7,780 bases of DNA from an uncultured Eubacteriales bacterium (lineage in GTDB: Bacteria > Bacillota > Clostridia > Lachnospirales > Lachnospiraceae), in the NCBI GenBank assembly GCA_900545455.1, contig UQZF01000135.1, forward strand, positions 1 through 7,780, read 5' to 3'. The notes below the pieces were generated by a model. That model searched no databases. It saw nothing but the letters and a program-made list of their open reading frames with translations, and was not told where the DNA came from. The translations under genes and the position numbers were made by a program. Shown here one piece after another: positions 6,174 to 7,780 of this stretch (position 1 is the first letter of the stretch; each line of letters opens with the position of its first letter).

Positions 6174-6219
6174 GTTTTGTGTGACGATACATACGAAAAG
6201 GAGCGAATTAAAGAAGTGA
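6157..6219 (+). other. Possible 20-codon leader peptide coupled to the four-helix membrane protein (speculative)
   Basis: A GTG at 6157 in the hairpin loop, 2 nt after AGGAGG (6149-6154), opens a 20-codon frame reading MTALLLFCVTIHTKR and ending in TGA at 6217-6219. That stop overlaps the GTG (6216-6218) proposed as start of the next gene in the classic GTGA arrangement. The spacing from ribosome binding site to start is too short for efficient use, and the T-run would normally end transcription here. It may be chance. Confidence 0.2.
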
Positions 6220-6599
6220 AAAAAGAACGCAATGAGTTACTTGAATTTTTGGCAGGGCTGGCAATGCTGGTTGTAGGACTTTTTCTGTTTACCAACAAGG
6301 CTGAGGTGCAGACGGCATTTTTTTCCGGCTCAATAAGACTGTTTGGAGCGCATCTCAATTCGGGGCTGGTTATTATACCGTTCATAATAGGAATTGTGTG
6401 GCTTTTTGTAAAGCCGCATTCAATCGGTGCTAAGCTTGTGACGGCACTTGGAATATTGATAATAATTGTGTCGGTTATTGCATCAACGACTATAAGACTT
6501 CCAAGAATAACACTGTATGAGTGGATTTTGTACCTTGTTCTTATATTCGGAGGAGTGGGGCTGCTTGCGAGAGCACTTTTTGGCGGAAATAAGAAATAG
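6216..6599 (+). CDS. Uncharacterised four-helix membrane protein
   Basis: I do not recognise this 127-residue integral membrane protein. Four hydrophobic helices are visible at about 8-26, 49-65, 72-90 and 102-121, with a basic start (MKKER) and a basic end (GGNKK), so both termini are probably cytosolic. No catalytic or binding motif stands out. I choose GTG 6216, giving MKKERNELLEF. AAAAGGAG (6196-6203) is 12 nt upstream, somewhat far but plausible. The frame stays open to TTG 6177, yet that codon sits in the T-run of the preceding terminator with no ribosome binding site. Its stop overlaps the AGGAGG of the downstream methyltransferase gene, so the two are likely one transcript. Start certainty is moderate; that it is a membrane protein is clear. 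Confidence 0.8.
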   Translation: MKKERNELLEFLAGLAMLVVGLFLFTNKAEVQTAFFSGSIRLFGAHLNSGLVIIPFIIGIVWLFVKPHSIGAKLVTALGILIIIVSVIASTTIRLPRITLYEWILYLVLIFGGVGLLARALFGGNKK

Positions 6600-6615
6600 G
6601 AGGCTTAAGGTATTC

Positions 6616-7780
6616 ATGAAAAAAGGAGAGCACATTGAAGGAAAAGTGGTTTCGGTAGCCTTCCCCAATAAGGGAAAAGCCGTGTATGGTGACGACATAG
6701 TGACCGTTAAGAACGCTATACCGGGGCAGGTGCTTGATATAAGAATTGATAAGGTCAGAAACGGCCGTGCAGAAGGCCATGCCGATGCGGTCATACAGGA
6801 GTCGGATATTGTCGATGAGAGCATAAGATGCCGCCATTTCGGCAGATGCGGCGGCTGTGTGTATCAGCCTGTCAGATATGAGGAACAGCTTAATATAAAA
6901 AGGGAACAGATTGAAAAGCTTCTTGCACCTGTTGGCGGTGATTACACGTTCGAGGGAATCAAGGGAAGTCCTGCCGTTGAGGAGTACCGCAACAAGATGG
7001 AGTTCTCCTTCGGTGATGAGGTTAAGGACGGACCGTTAAGCCTCGGAATGCACAAGCGCGGAAGTTTTCATGATATCGTGACCGTCGACGGATGCAGAAT
7101 CATGGATGCCGATTTCAGAAAGATTCTCTCGGTGGTGCTTGATTATTTTACGATTTGTAAAACACCTTTTTATAAGAAGCTTCAGCATGAAGGATATTTA
7201 AGACATCTTCTTGTACGGAAAGCCGTAAAGACACAGGAGATTATCGTCGACCTTGTTACCACTTCACAGATGGATGCGGAGCTTGAACACGGTGTGCTTG
7301 CCGGGTTTGAAACGCTTATCACGGGACTTGGGGCGACCGGACAGCTTAAGGGAAAGATAGCAGGAGTGCTTCATACCGTTAATGACAGTCTTGCCGATGC
7401 GGTGTGCAATGACAGGACGGACATTCTCTACGGACAGGATTTCTTTTATGAAGAGCTTCTCGGACTTAAGTTTAAGATTACCCCGTTTTCATTTTTTCAG
7501 ACCAACTCGCTTGGCGCGGAGGTGCTGTATGATACCGTGAGAAGCTATATAGGAGATACGAAGGATAAGATTGTGTTCGACTTATACAGCGGAACGGGAA
7601 CCATAGCACAGCTTGCGGCAGCGGTTGCAAAGCATGTTGTGGGCGTTGAGATTGTACGTGAGGCTGTGGAGGCGGCTGTGGAGAATGCAGAGCTTAACGG
7701 ACTTACCAACTGCGACTTCCTTGCGGGGGATGTACTCAAGGTGATTGATGAGATTGAGGAAAAGCCTGACCTTCTTATAC
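6616..7780 (+). CDS. rlmD: 23S rRNA (uracil-C5)-methyltransferase, RlmD/RlmCD type (partial)
   Basis: This is the first 388 codons of a SAM-dependent methyltransferase that makes 5-methyluridine in 23S rRNA (U1939, and in Gram-positives often also U747 by one enzyme, RlmCD). Residues 1 to about 60 form a TRAM RNA-binding domain. The 4Fe-4S cluster cysteines are all present: C72, C78 and C81 (CRHFGRCGGC) and C160 (TVDGC). FFQTN (293-297) and DLYSGTG (322-328) are the SAM-binding motifs. The catalytic Cys and the last roughly 60-80 residues lie past the right edge. ATG 6616 follows AGGAGG (6598-6603) at 12 nt and AAGG (6607-6610) at 5 nt. It trails the four-helix membrane protein by 16 nt, consistent with an operon. 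Whether it is mono- or dual-specific cannot be decided here. Confidence 0.93.
   Translation, partial: MKKGEHIEGKVVSVAFPNKGKAVYGDDIVTVKNAIPGQVLDIRIDKVRNGRAEGHADAVIQESDIVDESIRCRHFGRCGGCVYQPVRYEEQLNIKREQIEKLLAPVGGDYTFEGIKGSPAVEEYRNKMEFSFGDEVKDGPLSLGMHKRGSFHDIVTVDGCRIMDADFRKILSVVLDYFTICKTPFYKKLQHEGYLRHLLVRKAVKTQEIIVDLVTTSQMDAELEHGVLAGFETLITGLGATGQLKGKIAGVLHTVNDSLADAVCNDRTDILYGQDFFYEELLGLKFKITPFSFFQTNSLGAEVLYDTVRSYIGDTKDKIVFDLYSGTGTIAQLAAAVAKHVVGVEIVREAVEAAVENAELNGLTNCDFLAGDVLKVIDEIEEKPDLLI

Noticed and set aside
6177..6215. TTG 6177 as start of the four-helix membrane protein
   Set aside because: It is in the T-run of a terminator and has no ribosome binding site; the GTG at 6216 with upstream AAAAGGAG is better.
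5981..6385. Minus-strand open frame of 134 codons over the acidic-tail and membrane protein genes
   Set aside because: It is the antisense of the Asp-rich GAT/GAC run, crosses a terminator and two plus-strand genes, and has no recognisable domain.

Overview
The window reads as a chromosomal segment of a low-to-moderate G+C Gram-positive anaerobe of the class Clostridia, most likely a Lachnospiraceae member (Roseburia/Lachnospira/Butyrivibrio type). This rests on strong AGGAGG-type ribosome binding sites, frequent TTG/GTG starts, a YerC-type TrpR-like regulator, a DUF1836 protein, a stand-alone PspA, and the style of the PcrA and RlmD-type proteins. The taxonomic call is inference from protein character, not a database result.

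Layout. Positions 1-378 (minus strand) hold the first 126 codons of a lipoprotein, the substrate-binding subunit of an NMT1/THI5- or SsuA-like ABC importer; it starts with TTG and leaves the window at its left edge. Divergent from it are a Cof-type HAD phosphatase (561-1367) and a yerC-like regulator gene (1519-1821). yerC converges on a minus-strand DUF1836 gene (1883-2530), and the two share one strong bidirectional terminator. The DUF1836 gene is in turn divergent from a pspA/IM30 gene (2705-3385), with a 174-bp shared control region that contains a perfect 17-bp AT palindrome. After pspA comes an intrinsic terminator that touches the ribosome binding site of pcrA (3463-5712, UvrD-family helicase). 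Next are a small single-pass membrane protein with a very acidic tail (5794-6105), another terminator, a four-helix membrane protein (6216-6599) and the first 388 codons of an iron-sulfur 23S rRNA (uracil-5-)-methyltransferase (6616 onward, cut by the right edge).

How the genes fit. Most of this is housekeeping: genome maintenance (PcrA), rRNA modification (RlmD type), envelope stress (PspA) and metabolite phosphatase (HAD). From memory, Bacillus subtilis carries yerC, pcrA and rlmCD/yefA in the same order and orientation along one stretch, so the right two thirds may be a rearranged remnant of an old Firmicutes neighbourhood. The parts not explained by housekeeping are the DUF1836-pspA divergent pair, the terminators placed against translation starts, and the two uncharacterised membrane proteins. 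I see no mobile element, CRISPR array, tRNA or rRNA, and nothing that amounts to an obvious new defence or biosynthetic system.
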